Source: Hypomesus transpacificus (taxonomy: Eukaryota; Chordata; Actinopteri; Osmeriformes; Osmeridae). From it: DNA of 64,000 bases. The translations under genes and the position numbers were made by a program. Below the pieces are notes generated by a model. The model ran no database searches, was not told the DNA's origin, and saw only the letters and a list, made by a program, of their open reading frames with translations. The stretch is from the NCBI RefSeq assembly GCF_021917145.1, contig NC_061063.1:4840510-4904509 (forward strand). Direction: 5' to 3'. Below are positions 1 to 29,100 of the stretch, one piece after another (positions within the stretch are counted from its first letter, which is position 1; each line of letters begins with the position of its first letter).

Positions 1-1279
1 GGTGGAGTCTGTGCCCTCACAGCCAGAACAACTGACTGGTCCGGCTTGCCTTTCGTCCCCCAGTGTCTCCACCAGCAGAGACACATCCTCTGTCCCCAGC
101 ACTGCACCCTTCAACCCGCCCCTCACAGACCCCGCCTGGCCAGCGCAGCATGAATATGGATCAGCGAGCGCTCGGTCTGATTGGTATTCCTGCCGCTGGA
201 GACGGGTGAGGACGGATCCTCTAGCTGGACAGATAAGTAGCGCAGCACTCTCAACACGTCCCGGGAACCTATCACCTTCAAAGAGCATAGGAACTTTCGC
301 AACACTGGCCCTTTCTGTCATATTGCTCTGCCAGATTGTTTTGTTGTATTTGCGAATCAGCCAACCCAATTCGACCCCAGCCATAACCACTTGACCTCTA
401 CATGTTAAAACAATGTTTTAGTGGTTGACAGATGAAGAGAGGGAGCTCAGCACGTGTACATATTTGCAATCTCCACGCAATCACCGATTGCCCCGTTTGT
501 CCGTTTTGAGAACAAACGGGTCAGGGGTCAGAGTGACCCCGCCTTCTTCCTCCGCTGTGAGTGGTCATGGTCATCACCACAATGAGACCAAGAGGACCTG
601 ACAATAGCTCCTCTGCAGTCCAGGAGCTTTACAGCCGTCCCACCATATCCTGCACCTCCTCCACAAAGCCCCCGGGGCTGGTCCGTCCCCCCCGGCCTCA
701 GGCCAGCTCCAGGCTTGCTCTGAGCCAAGGTGACATGACGTCACCGCAGTGCAGGGACAGCTTAACGGTGAACGCAGGCAGAGGCTCAGCAACAGGGCGC
801 AGTGTCCGGCCCATCGCTCAAATCCACACTCTCAACTCAAAGCTGAATGGAATATGCAGATTAACGGACGCCCTCCCCCCCTCCTTTTTAAACAATGGAG
901 CGAGAGAGAAAAAAAACGGGAACGTTGATGATGGCCATTCCTCCTATTCTGTGACAGTCAACACAGTCCAGTGACAGTGAGAGGCAGGCACACTCACAGA
1001 TACATCCCTCACCTACTCCCTCGCGGAGAGGGCTGAGTAAGCATGGCTCTGTCCAGCTGAGGTCAAACAAGGTCCCACCCTGCAGCAGGAAAGCAGAATG
1101 CAATCCCTCAACGCCATCACCGCAATGGAGAAGAGTAGCTTAGAAAACCAGATAAACCTCTGGTTGGAGGGCAAGATGGAAGGGAAAAACTAATACAAAT
1201 CTGAATCTCAATAAATTTGATCAACATGATGTGGTAAAAGATTGCTGCTTTGTCAAAAGGGTTGAGCTGCAGCGAAGTA

Positions 1280-1510
1280 TTTGTATCAAATCAAATCAAA
1301 TCAAATTTATTTGTATAGCCCTTTTTACACGCAAGCATGTCACAGAGGGCTTCACATGCGCCCATAGAACTGCCCCTCAACCAACCTAAACCCTCAAGGA
1401 AGACAAGGAAAAACTCCCAGAAAAACTCCCACCGGGAGAAAAAATGGAAGAAACCTTGGGAGGAGCAATTCAGAGAGGGATCCCCTCCTCCAGAGACGGT
1501 TGGTAAGAGA
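1280..1510 (-). repeat. Interspersed repeat, likely 3' end of a non-LTR retrotransposon
   Basis: Read on the minus strand, the sequence ends with CTATACAAATAAATTTG followed by reiterated ATTTG pentamers (plus-strand copies of AAATC at about 1288-1312). This is the usual look of a LINE-type 3' terminus with a short microsatellite tail. The body, with its repeated AAAACTCCC and GGAAGAAACCTTGG words, resembles a repeat common in fish genomes. The clade (L2, CR1/Rex or other) cannot be set by eye. Related sequence may continue to about 1780. No reverse transcriptase frame is present, so it is a truncated, non-autonomous copy. Confidence 0.6.
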
Positions 1511-2363
1511 GAGGAGCAGAACACAAGCTAAACATAGTCATACAGTGTCAATGGGTTTTGAAACACCAAAATCCATTGTTCGGCTTTATAGACGTTGGAT
1601 GGGACCGGGAAACTCGCTGTTGGCCGTCATGGAGACTGGATTCCGGGTGACGACCTGGTTCAGCGTTGGCAGACCGACGACCAAGCAGGTCCTGACAGCT
1701 CAAACCCCCCACACCACAGGGAATGTGTGGGGGGGGGACAGAGAGGAGAGCAGGGATTAGAGAATGCCAGGAGCAGCTTTGTACACTGGTTTCAGGGGAC
1801 ATGGGGCACCAAGTACACTCTTGTTGTCAGAGTAACTGAGTAAACTACTTTGGGGATTATGATTGGGATATGGAATGATCCCTGAGTGCATATTGTGGTT
1901 CCTGGGGTGACTGTGTGTAGCAGTCCACGCTGGTCAGTCAGGCACCTGGGTTTGAGTCCTGCCACTGGCAGGCTTTGCTCTTCACTCACTGTTCTCCCAC
2001 AATAAAGTGCTGCGCCAATGGAATTTTCCACATGAGCGCCTTCCCCTCTCTGTGCTTCGTCCTAACACCCTGCGTCAGCTCCGACCCCCGCCCACCCCGC
2101 TCATGACCTCAGCATCAATTCTGGGCAAAATCACAACCCCCCCCCCTCACCCGCCATCCTTCCACACACACACACACGTCGTCGTCGACCCGTAAAATTG
2201 AGATGTGAGGCACCATATTCGAAAACGGTGCCTTTCACAGCCCAAACTTTCATCGGGATGTCGTAGGGAGGTTGTGTGTGTGTGTGTGTGAAACACGCAT
2301 GAGCACGCAGGGCTCTCTGACAGCTGGGATCTGGAGGTGGGAAGTGACCTTGCGGCGCTGCTG

Positions 2364-2455
2364 CACACTGCAGACCCACACACTGCAGACCCACACACTG
2401 CAGACCCACACACTGCAGACCCACACACTGCAGACCCACACACTGCAGACCCACA
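2364..2455. repeat. 15-bp minisatellite, about 6 copies
   Basis: The unit CACTGCAGACCCACA is repeated about six times with almost no divergence, which suggests recent array growth or homogenisation. Because the unit is a multiple of three, every frame stays open across it and gives spurious repetitive peptides on both strands. It lies in EEPD1 intron 1 next to short (CA)n and (TG)n runs. Confidence 0.9.
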
Positions 2456-4260
2456 CGCAGACGGACAGAGGGCTGAGTGGCGGAGCGAACACATCCTGGG
2501 GTCTACCTCTGCTCTTCAGACACGCTAGACTGGAAGGGAGGGCTCTACTGCAGCAGAATCCAACACCTGCACACAGGCAGATACAAAACACGCTCAAACG
2601 CACACACACAAGAAAAAGGCTACCGCATCTTACGAAGCTCTGGGTAGGGGTAGCCAAAGGAAGCCAGATGGTCAGAGAAGAGGGATTCGAGCGAAGGTCG
2701 TGACAGTAATGTTGTTTAACAGGGAGCCGGAGCAGTGATCTACATCCCTGTCTTCTACAACCCAGTAACACCACCACCATCAACATAATGACCCTCACCA
2801 TCATCAACAGAGGTCTGGGTTAGTGTCTGTCGCCAACATCTGCTCAATGTCATCATGCCCTAATAGAGAACATGCAGGCCTTCCATTAGATCTTCCTCCT
2901 TTCGAGAGAGGCCTCAGAGAGTTCTCCCAGGCCTTACAGTTATTTTACAAGTATGTTAACATCCTGTGTTTGATTTCTGGGATCTGTAGATTATTTACCC
3001 AGCTGATTGGATTGTTCCTTTTCTCCCGCCATCAAACACAACACACATTGTCTTCTTTGGACCTGAGGTTCACTCTGTCAAACAACGGCCGAGGGGACGA
3101 TAACCTCATTAACCTGCAGAACTAAAAGAACATTCCAAGAGGATTCTGAAGGAGGAGACTTCAGTGTCTGAAGGGAATCTAAAGGGAATATTGTCTTTTC
3201 ACATTCTGTCCCTCCCTCCTTCCATCACTCCGTCTCTTTCCTACTCTGCCTTTCATGTAAGTATGTGTATGTCGGGGAGTGTCTGCGGATGGTTTCAACA
3301 ACAAGCAAAGCCTTTCCCCGTCAGAAACCAAAGGTCAGAGGCTAAACAGAGACATGCAGCAATAGCCAAAACATACCTACACAACAACACCCTATGGCAA
3401 AAACCTCACCCAGTATCACCGGAAGGCTTGTTGTGGAAGAGAGCTTCAACAGTAGATCCAGGTCTGAAACTTGATGTTACGCTTAAATGAGCTATTAGGA
3501 GCAGACTTTCACTATCGCGAAGCAGAATATGACTGCTCCTTTTCCTTCCCTTATTCTAAGCTTGTCCAAATGTACTGAAGTTCTATAGCTGTTTTTACCT
3601 CACCCACCTCATTGGATTGCAAAACAGAAAAACGTCAATAGAGCTTCAGGTCGATGGGTATAGCATAAGATGTTCTTATGCACACACTGAGAAAGGAGTG
3701 ATGCAGAGTCGGGCAAGAACCAATTGACTGTGGTCCACAGCCCTCCAGCCTGTGGCAGACACACAGCTATTTCACATTACAACCAGGAGAGTTTGTTTTG
3801 CACTGAGCATGTGAGTCACCACATTCTGTGTGTGCTAGCTTTACACCTTCCCTGTTCTGATGAACTGTATTAACCCTGCTAGCTGGCCTGGCTGGCCATT
3901 CCCCCTTCTCTAAGCATAGACATAAGACTCTGTGTATATGTGTGTGTGTGTGTGCGGCGCACGTGTACATTGACTGCTGACTGAAACTGCTGACAAATAA
4001 CAAGAGGGCTCCTCAACACTGGAAGAGTCTGATCTGGCAGTCTAACCTTCGGTAAGCAGTGCATCGCAGAGTTCAGTGAACTCCAGTGACCCTTCCCTCC
4101 TTCCCTGCTTCCCTCCCTCCCGTGGCTGAGGGAGGGAGGGAAGGGCCAGGTCACGGTGTAAACTCAGCCTCCAGCCTGGGATCTCTGCTCCGCAGCTGAG
4201 CACTACACCAACACACAATAACCCCCCACCCCACAAACACTTCACCTCTCCGGCCCTCCT

Positions 4261-4278
4261 CCCCCCCCCCCCCCCCCC
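4261..4278. repeat. Poly-C tract (18 C)
   Basis: An uninterrupted run of 18 C lies in a C-rich stretch of EEPD1 intron 1. On the minus strand it is an 18-G run. The run is error-prone for sequencing, so its exact length should not be trusted. Confidence 0.85.
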
Positions 4279-4814
4279 TCCCGAGGCTACCAAGATCAGG
4301 AAAAGGGAGGGCTGATGAGTAGGGTTTTGGACTTCCAAATCCATGCTCAGTCAACAGAATAGAGGGGGGGGGGAAGGAAGGGGGGCACAGGGGAGGGAGG
4401 CAGGCATGGGGGAGGGAATTATGGGGAGGAAGCGGGAGGGGGGCAGTAGAACAAGCCACATCAGCCCAGTGCAAAAGTTGTTCATGAAACTATAAACTGT
4501 TTGCAAGCTGCTTATTTTGTTATTTGTTACCCTTGGGTACGATAGGGCGGGGTGGTAAAGGTATAAATGTTTAATGGCCCAGCTCATGTTTGTATTAGGA
4601 ATTAGAGGAACATGTGAGGGTGGATCGTGTTTGCATGGCAAGAGCTGCTTGTTTCCCAGACAGGGTCAGTTTCTGTCTTAACAGCGGGCTGGGAAGCGTC
4701 CCCCCCATGTTCTGCCAGGGTGAACCCCAAACTGCATGGCTCCCAAGGGGTTATGTAAGAAAACCCAATGAACCTCACCTACTGCCAAGGCACACGGTCT
4801 GCTTAACTCATACA

Positions 4815-4840
4815 GTGTGTGTGTGTGTGTGTGTGTGTGT
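4815..4840. repeat. (TG)n microsatellite
   Basis: A perfect TG dinucleotide run of about 13 units lies in EEPD1 intron 1. Confidence 0.9.
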
Positions 4841-4949
4841 TCAGTAGACATGTGAGGCATGACTAGATCAAACAGTGCACCTCTCTTTGTTCAAATCAAT
4901 AAATAGGGCAGGTCCTTAAACCGAGGCTCTCCTGGATAACAGTGTATTC

Positions 4950-4980
4950 CAGCTGTCTCAGGACTATGCTGAGACAGCTG
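4950..4980. repeat. Perfect inverted repeat, 11-bp arms, 9-nt loop
   Basis: CAGCTGTCTCA at 4950-4960 is followed by a 9-base spacer and its exact reverse complement TGAGACAGCTG at 4970-4980. The flanks do not extend the pairing, so it is a short stem rather than a typical long miRNA precursor. Confidence 0.8.
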
Positions 4981-5291
4981 ACTAGCTTTCTCAGAAGGCC
5001 CAGAGAATGGACAGAACCACCACAGGTATACTCTATAGGTGTATTCATTATCAGTACATTGTCATTGTCTTCAGTAACGCCACCTCAAAAAGGTATATAT
5101 ATAATTCCAATATATCTATAAGTTTCTGACTTTATAATGGCTGCAGGTCATGAAAATGCAACATCATTATCCAAGGTTACAGTAAGCCTACACTACAAAA
5201 ATAAGTGGCATACTTACAAATCCATGTGACGCATGCTAAAGCACACATAACTTATGGGGGCTACATGTGATGAATGTATGGCTATACTTAC

Positions 5292-6139
5292 TCGTTCTCC
5301 AGAAGTGTCATACACACGACCTCTTTCACTCCTGGATTGTTAGCCTTCTCACAGGAACAGGACTGCAAGTTCCAGGTGGCCACTCGCACCACCGCTCTTC
5401 CGTCTCGCAACCCGCACAGAGGCTCTACGTTGGGCCGCACCGACAGGATCTGCGTTGGCCCACCAGGCGGAAGGTCAAGATCATCACTTCGAAGACTGAA
5501 AGAGGTCGGGCTCGGGTGAGATTTTGTGGTGTACGTCAACCCGCCGTTGGTGTTTGTGGAAGGTGTTCTGGATCGTTCAACAAAAACTTGGAAACGGATT
5601 TTGTCCAACAGGGAGGAGTTGATGTGGTTGACCCTCACCAGATCTTCAATGCTTTTAAACGGGCCGTTCTCGGCACGATACTCTACTATGTTCTTGGCCA
5701 TTTTCTCCGTGATGCCACGGATGCTCATGAGTTGAGCAGGGGTTGCGGTGTTGATGTTCATACCTGTACATGACAGGTGCTCCAAGTCTTTACGCAGCGA
5801 CGACGGAGAGTGCTGGGATGAGCTTGTCCGACTCGACACGCATATTTCTAGTTTGATCATCTCTAATTTCGTAGCCCCTATCCCGCTAACTAGTGCCAAG
5901 TCTTCCACCTTTTTAAATCCCCCTATACAGTCACGATATTCCACAATATTCTGAGCGACCGTGCGGTTCACTCCCGGTAAAGTCATCAGTTCCTCCTCAG
6001 TTGCCGTATTGATATTCAACCGCTCCTGGTTGACTAGTATATTACTAAAGTTACAAGCCGCGCTGAATTTACGTTTGCTGTGACCAACATCTGAGGGGTC
6101 TTTAGGGATGGACCGGTGGCACCCTAGATTTCCTCCCAT
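5292..6139 (-). CDS. EEPD1: Endonuclease/exonuclease/phosphatase family domain-containing 1, coding exon 1
   Basis: This exon encodes the first 282 residues plus two bases of EEPD1, a 5'-directed endonuclease that in mammals acts at stalled replication forks and in repair. The protein begins MGGNLGCHRS, a typical N-myristoylation signal (Gly2) with a palmitoylatable Cys7; this is why I chose the ATG at 6139 rather than the in-frame ATG 40 codons upstream at 6259. Two helix-hairpin-helix DNA-binding units are clear: about residues 41-100 (LNINTATEEELMTLPGV) and 127-185 (MNINTATPAQLMSIRGI). A Ser/Pro-rich linker follows, and the EEP nuclease fold opens near residue 250 (VRVATWNLQS). The exon ends inside that fold at a GTAAGT donor (5291-5286). 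The remaining exons are beyond the left edge. The identification is firm because the N-terminus is nearly that of the human protein. Confidence 0.95.
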
Positions 6140-6600
6140 CGTCAGGCTGGTGATCCACCGGTGCTCGGAAAAGTCTAGACCGTAGGCTGACAGGCACAAG
6201 ACGTGGAAAAGAACAGCGTGGTTGATCGACCCCTGCGAGGAAACATGCCCTGCATGCAAAGAGCTGTGGACGTGACAGTATTACAAATTGACTGATACGT
6301 TACATTGGTATCTTCTATCACCGTTTAATTTGTATTTTTTTAAGACGCGCCCGAAGCAATGTTCCTTTTGGTTATTCTCGCACGTCAAATTGTTTGATAG
6401 TTCAGCTTCTCCACTGAAATGTCTGTTTCCCTGTTTTTAAATACGTCCTCGACGTAGAGTACAGGTTCCAAGTAAAGACAGTGGCCGTCAATCTCAATCT
6501 TCTCACCGTCTGCTTACGGAGCGCGAGACAGACTGATATGCGAAGCTGCAACGCGCTCGCATCAAATGCCATATGGACTCATCAGCACTCCAGGGGGCGT
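6140..6600 (-). promoter_or_regulatory. EEPD1: EEPD1 5' leader and probable promoter region
   Basis: The region upstream of the EEPD1 ATG has more CpG than its surroundings (about 6470-6600) and includes CGCGAGA at 6522-6528, read on the plus strand. No TATA box is obvious. The transcription start cannot be placed from sequence alone, and an upstream untranslated exon is possible. Confidence 0.4.
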
Positions 6601-9256
6601 GGTTCCGGAATGAATGACAAATCTTTTCTGTAGCATTTAAAAATGTAATTAGCCTCCCAAACTACATAAGATACAAGTTATATATTGTTGTGGAAATTGT
6701 GAGCATGTTCAATAAAACAAGATTTACCAATTGCCAAAATATGTCTCAATAATATTAATTGCAGAGACAGAATGGCCTAATCTCTTTAATATGTGATGAA
6801 ATTACGAATCAACTGAGTACAATTGGGAACCAAACAAATCTCATCAAATAAGAAACCTCTTGCAAACTAATCCCTTCAATGTCGAGCTGCTTGGATTCAG
6901 GTTGTTACACAGTCAGCAAAATAACTTGATTAAATAGGCATTACCTCCGTCAAATCATAGGCTACAATACACTACTGTATCTGCAAATATAAACACTACT
7001 AATGAGTCTACCTGAATAGGTGTGCCAGTGATTTGAATTTCAAAGCGTTTTCTATGTGCTATGTACACCCCTTTGAAACCTGTCATGAATGAGCATCGCC
7101 CTTAGGGTTTACCCACTCGATCTAACATGTTGGCAAAACAACCAATAGATGTGCAAATCATATATTGCTGAATTCAAAATGAAAACTAATATCTCAATCA
7201 GGTCGCAGGATCAACATGACAACAGGTATATATAGGAAGCAGCTATCTGCAAACTCCGCACAGTTAAGACTGGGAGAGTCACGGATCATATCACACCTGT
7301 GTTTAGCATCAGGGTGTTTCGGAGTCAGGACTCAACCAGGACATCCACCTGTGCCTGAACCCCCTACTTACATCACAACAAGGGCCGGGGATTACAGAGG
7401 AATATCAACAGGCAATGCCGAAGATGCAGACAGATAACAGGAAACGCATAACAGGATGCGTTCAAACATGATGACCTCAGTCAAGGGGTCAGAGTTAAGC
7501 ACAACAATCCTAATGTGATTACCGGTCAGGCCAAAACACGCAAGAGGATTAGGTTTCATAAAGTCATATGAAAGTGATAAACGTGCTGATGCCAAGGGAT
7601 CCAGTTTCCCTGCTAGTGCCCCACGCTGTACCAGTTTGTTCTAATCTTCATGTACTAATCTCCCTGTTGGGCCAGCACAGGGTTCGAGGCTGGACTCGGC
7701 CTACCTGGGGCTGTTGGTACATGGAGATGGAGTTAGTCTAAAGGAGGCCCAGACATACATTATTCTTCATGACTCAGACAATATCATGATGAAACATTTC
7801 ATAGCCAACTTGACTACACCCACGTGATTTAAACCTGGACATGCTCAAACACACACACAGTAAGAGTAACTGCCAGCAGGGCCAGTGGTGTAATGGGATT
7901 TCTGGCTTACAATACACTATTCTCCATGGCACAGACCACAGGGGGAGAAATGCTTCAGACAGCATAGAAGTTTGGCCCTGATCCCTCTGTGGGTCCAGTG
8001 CCTCTGGCCACACTGTCTGACTGATGTGCTGCACATCCCCTGTTCTGTTGCCCAGTGGGCGTGGGAGTGTGTGTGTGCATGTGCAGGTTTGAATCATGTT
8101 TGAGTGCGAGCGCATGCGTGTTCTGGAATGTGTGGCCTCGTCGGTGCTGTGAAACCGAGTTCAACCAGAAAGGAGCTCAAGTATGCTGACAGCCCCAACG
8201 TTAAATCTTCCCACCTTTTGTCTGTCTGCATGGGCCGAATCCAGCTTCATTGGACCGCCGACCCAAGGAGGTCATTGTTAAACGACTAATCAAGCAGCCA
8301 GAACAGACTGTGCTAGCCAAGGGGGCCACGTTCAGCAAGAGGTCCCCGTGAAGCACACAGCTATGGGGCTAGCAGTTTGGCTGGGGGGGCCGGGAGTGCT
8401 GGGAAGGCGTCAGCCGGAGGAGATCAGAGTGTTGGAGAAAGTGACATAACTCAGGAATGGACCCAGCTCTGTGGGAGCAGGCGGTCTGGGGCTTTGACAG
8501 GATGGGGAATCAGTCTAACAATCCACACGGCAGAATGTGGAGCCTTTCACGGGCACTCCACCACAGCAAGGGTGTGTTGGGGGAGGGGGTCTCAAGGGGA
8601 TTGTAGAGGTGATATTTTACTGATAACCATGAAACTAGATTCAATCCAGGGTTTTGTCAAATCAAGATTACAGAGACCAAACTCCAGTGTATTTGTCTGA
8701 ACGTCAGCTCACTGCCTTCTGTAGCAGTGCTGAGGCAGGGATGCCTGGGCCACACTATCTACACTGTCCAGCAGGGTGACATGTCTGAGCCTCCTTGCCC
8801 TTTGTCCAGTTTGACTTGGCTGAACAAAAGGCCCAAGGCTGCTTGTCTGCGTCCAAAGGGGACAAATCTTCACTTTGGCAGACGAGTACCAATACTGTCT
8901 CTCGTTACTGTTTATAATAAATAAATTGCAAGTTAGATTTCAACACTATCGTGGTGCCACACACTTTTTTCACAGTCTCTATTCAAAGGGATTTCAATCA
9001 TAAATATACTGACAAGGACTATCAAAGGGAATACATGCTTTCCTGTTTGAAATGTTCTGTCAGAACCTCGCTATGCGGCCTAAACCTCTGAAGATTTAGA
9101 GCCCCCTTCTGATTGGTTTACCTGGATGTCCAGGCAAAACTCTCAACCAATGGGTGGGGGGCAGAGGTGGGCGAACATGGTCTTCTGACAGGGGATCTGT
9201 GGCGTGATGCCACAGTGACCGGGGCAGAGCGTGTGTCCCACTAAGCTGGGAGGGAA
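6601..9256. other. Interval between EEPD1 and the SEPT7-side gap; nothing recognised
   Basis: I looked on the minus strand for the SEPT7 C-terminal exons (septin-unique element remainder, coiled coil, Lys-rich tail) and saw none here. The short open frames have no domain features. The stretch becomes more AT-rich around 6.6-7.2 kb. Apart from a short (CA) run near 7850, no large repeat is evident. Confidence 0.6.
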
Positions 9257-9356
9257 NNNNNNNNNNNNNNNNNNNNNNNNNNNNNNNNNNNNNNNNNNNN
9301 NNNNNNNNNNNNNNNNNNNNNNNNNNNNNNNNNNNNNNNNNNNNNNNNNNNNNNNN
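9257..9356. other. Assembly gap (100 N)
   Basis: Exactly 100 undetermined bases, the conventional placeholder for a gap of unknown size. It lies between the last visible SEPT7 exon (ending 11169) and EEPD1, which is where the missing SEPT7 3' exons should be. Any frame spanning it is meaningless. Confidence 0.95.
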
Positions 9357-10469
9357 ACTCACATTCACCAACTGTGAGTGACTGACACACTTCCCTGAGG
9401 TGGTTCTGGAGTGGAGAGCTGAGCAGCTGAGCGGCCTTGCCCTCGTCTCTCCCGCCCTTTCTCTTTCAGCCTGACGCGCTCCCACAAACATTTGAGGTAT
9501 TCCAAAACTCACTCCCATGGGCGGCAGACATGCCATTATCATCATAGTACAGGGTGGCGCGCACGCACACGCACACACACACAGTTGTACCACAGCCACA
9601 GTCCCTGGGCCTGATAAAGCATTTGAAATAAAGCAGCAGAGACCCAAGTCAGCAGCGTCTTATCCGGTTCAAGACGCGGCGGCGCTCCCACAGCCCTGAG
9701 CAGAGACCGCCCGCTCCTGAGCACACAGGCTGACCCAGGACCTCCGAGGAGAACGAGCGCTAGGGTCAGGGGTCAAACACTTTAGGAACATGTCGACTCT
9801 TATTGTTGTGGTCTCCTCAGGGTTTGCGTGCAGCTCGTCGCGGGGCGAGCACAGGAACCTGGGCTCGCGTCAGACCGGGCGAAGCCTCGCACGTCCTCCA
9901 TCAGACTAGGACAACCAGGAAGAGCACATAGCTCAACGCCCCTTCGAGGATTTCAACTGGCCGTCAGCCCCCGGCCACGTGTCTGCGAGCGTGCGACTAC
10001 CTCACACAGGATGCCTTCGTCGGGTAGGGAGAGGAGCGCTAGTGTTTGATGACGACGTCCATCTCGCAGAGGCGCTACTGCGGCTTCCTGTCTGACGATC
10101 AAAGAGCACGCTCACATCCTGTGTTCTAGAAACCTTCTGTCTGGTTCAACGAGGGCTGCTTGAAACCGCACATTCTAAACTCGAAACAGTGCAGAACTAC
10201 ACATTCTAAACTCAAAGAGAGTAAACGTAATAGAACTGGATGCTCGGAACTGAGTTTCAATTCAGTATTTAGCTTATGTCCCGCTTTTCCTGATTAGAAA
10301 TTGCTTCATGGTTAGCTAGGTACTGACGCTGTATACAAGATGAACTAGTGTGGCTGTACAGTTGTAACCCTGCATTCCTTGGTCGTTGTGTCAGGAGATA
10401 AGCTCTGTGGTTGGTGGTAATGGTCAGACACGCACAAACAGACATCCCCCTGAGAGAAAGAGACACACA

Positions 10470-10499
10470 AAGAGAGAGAGAGAGACAGAGGAGAGAGAG

Positions 10500-10598
<99 letters not shown>

Positions 10599-10613
10599 GA
10601 GAGAGAGAGGGGG

Positions 10614-10662
<49 letters not shown>

Positions 10663-10728
10663 AGGGAGGGAGGGAGGGAGGGGAGGGAGGGAGGGAGGGA
10701 GGGAAAGCGAGAGAGACAGAGAGATAGC
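10470..10728. repeat. (GA)n / (GGGA)n microsatellite block
   Basis: About 250 bases of nearly pure GA dinucleotides pass into a GGGA/GGAGG tract at the right end (about 10655-10704). On the SEPT7 coding (minus) strand it is a long (CT)n run in the intron downstream of the exon ending at 11169. Arg-Glu or Ser-Leu frames across it are artefacts. Confidence 0.95.
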
Positions 10729-11168
10729 GTTGGGGAAGCCAGATAACACAGCATGCTTCAGAGGTGACTCCATCAGTCACAAGTCAGCTTCACTTCAGGT
10801 ACAAGGAGAGAGCTGCAGTTCAAACGGATCTTATCTCTGTGACCTCAGAGAGGAGCACGAAGGCTCGGCAAATGCAGTCAACACACACACACACACAGAG
10901 CAATCTGAGCGTGTGTGCCCACACACAACCGTGTGCAATGTACTCATCTAGTGTAGGGTACTATGACCCCCATAGTGGGTCATGTTACTGCTGGACTACA
11001 GCTGTTTGAGCTACTGCTTCTCTCCACAGCAACACGTGACCTCCAAACTGAAACCCACAGAAGTGGATGAGGCTAAGCCTCTATTGAGCAACACCCTGAG
11101 GGTGCTGTGTGTGTGTGTGTCCATCAATAGTCAGGACAAGTCAGAGCCCGTGACCTCTGCCCTCTCAC

Positions 11169-28906
<17,738 letters not shown>

Positions 28907-29100
28907 TCCCTCACAAACTCACAGAAGTCAACTAAACTCAATAATGTAGCTACGCAACTTATTTCGCGTAATGGCAGAAATGTTTACGGTCCAGCTAATG
29001 CAAGTAGGTCAGAGAAAAATGCGTATGGTCCCCTTGGTGAATAACCATGGAACGAATCAGTAATTCATCGCGAGATTCTCTGGCGTCATGGCGTGGAAGA
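28907..29100 (-). promoter_or_regulatory. SEPT7: SEPT7 5' leader and probable promoter
   Basis: Upstream of the SEPT7 ATG (28906) lies a locally CpG-containing stretch with CGCGAGA at 29069-29075 on the plus strand, about 160 bp before the start codon. This matches the core of the TCTCGCGAGA element known from TATA-less housekeeping promoters. No TATA box is evident. The start site is not resolvable from sequence. Confidence 0.45.

Larger units (their letters stand above)
1..5291 (-). other. EEPD1: EEPD1 intron 1 (partial), non-coding, repeat-rich
   Basis: This stretch lies directly downstream, on the minus strand, of the GTAAGT donor that ends EEPD1 coding exon 1 (GT at 5291-5290). I looked on both strands for the next EEPD1 exon, which would carry the rest of the endonuclease/exonuclease/phosphatase domain, and did not see it, so I read the whole stretch as the beginning of intron 1. 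Open frames of 60-185 codons here are low-complexity readings of (CA)n, C-rich and minisatellite sequence and show no recognisable domain. It contains a retroelement 3' end, a 15-bp minisatellite, poly-C and (TG)n tracts and a perfect short hairpin, listed separately. Confidence 0.75.

Noticed and set aside
1915..1990. Possible second tRNA-derived SINE (GGTTTGAGTCC resembles a B-box)
   Set aside because: I could not find a convincing A-box at the right distance or a known tail, so it is too weak to list as a feature.
2131..2807. Repetitive frames such as CVGLQ and ADPHT repeats
   Set aside because: The 15-bp minisatellite keeps all frames open; the peptides exist in three frames and on both strands.
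6140..6259. Upstream in-frame EEPD1 start at 6259 adding 40 residues
   Set aside because: It would bury the conserved MGGNLGC myristoylation start, and the extra residues have no counterpart in the human protein.
9096..9647. 183-codon frame crossing the assembly gap
   Set aside because: The frame is continuous only because 100 placeholder N are read through.
10269..10780. Open frames of 110-160 codons on both strands (Ser/Leu and Arg/Glu repeats)
   Set aside because: They are readings of a (GA)n/(GGGA)n microsatellite, open in several frames at once, with no non-repetitive domain.
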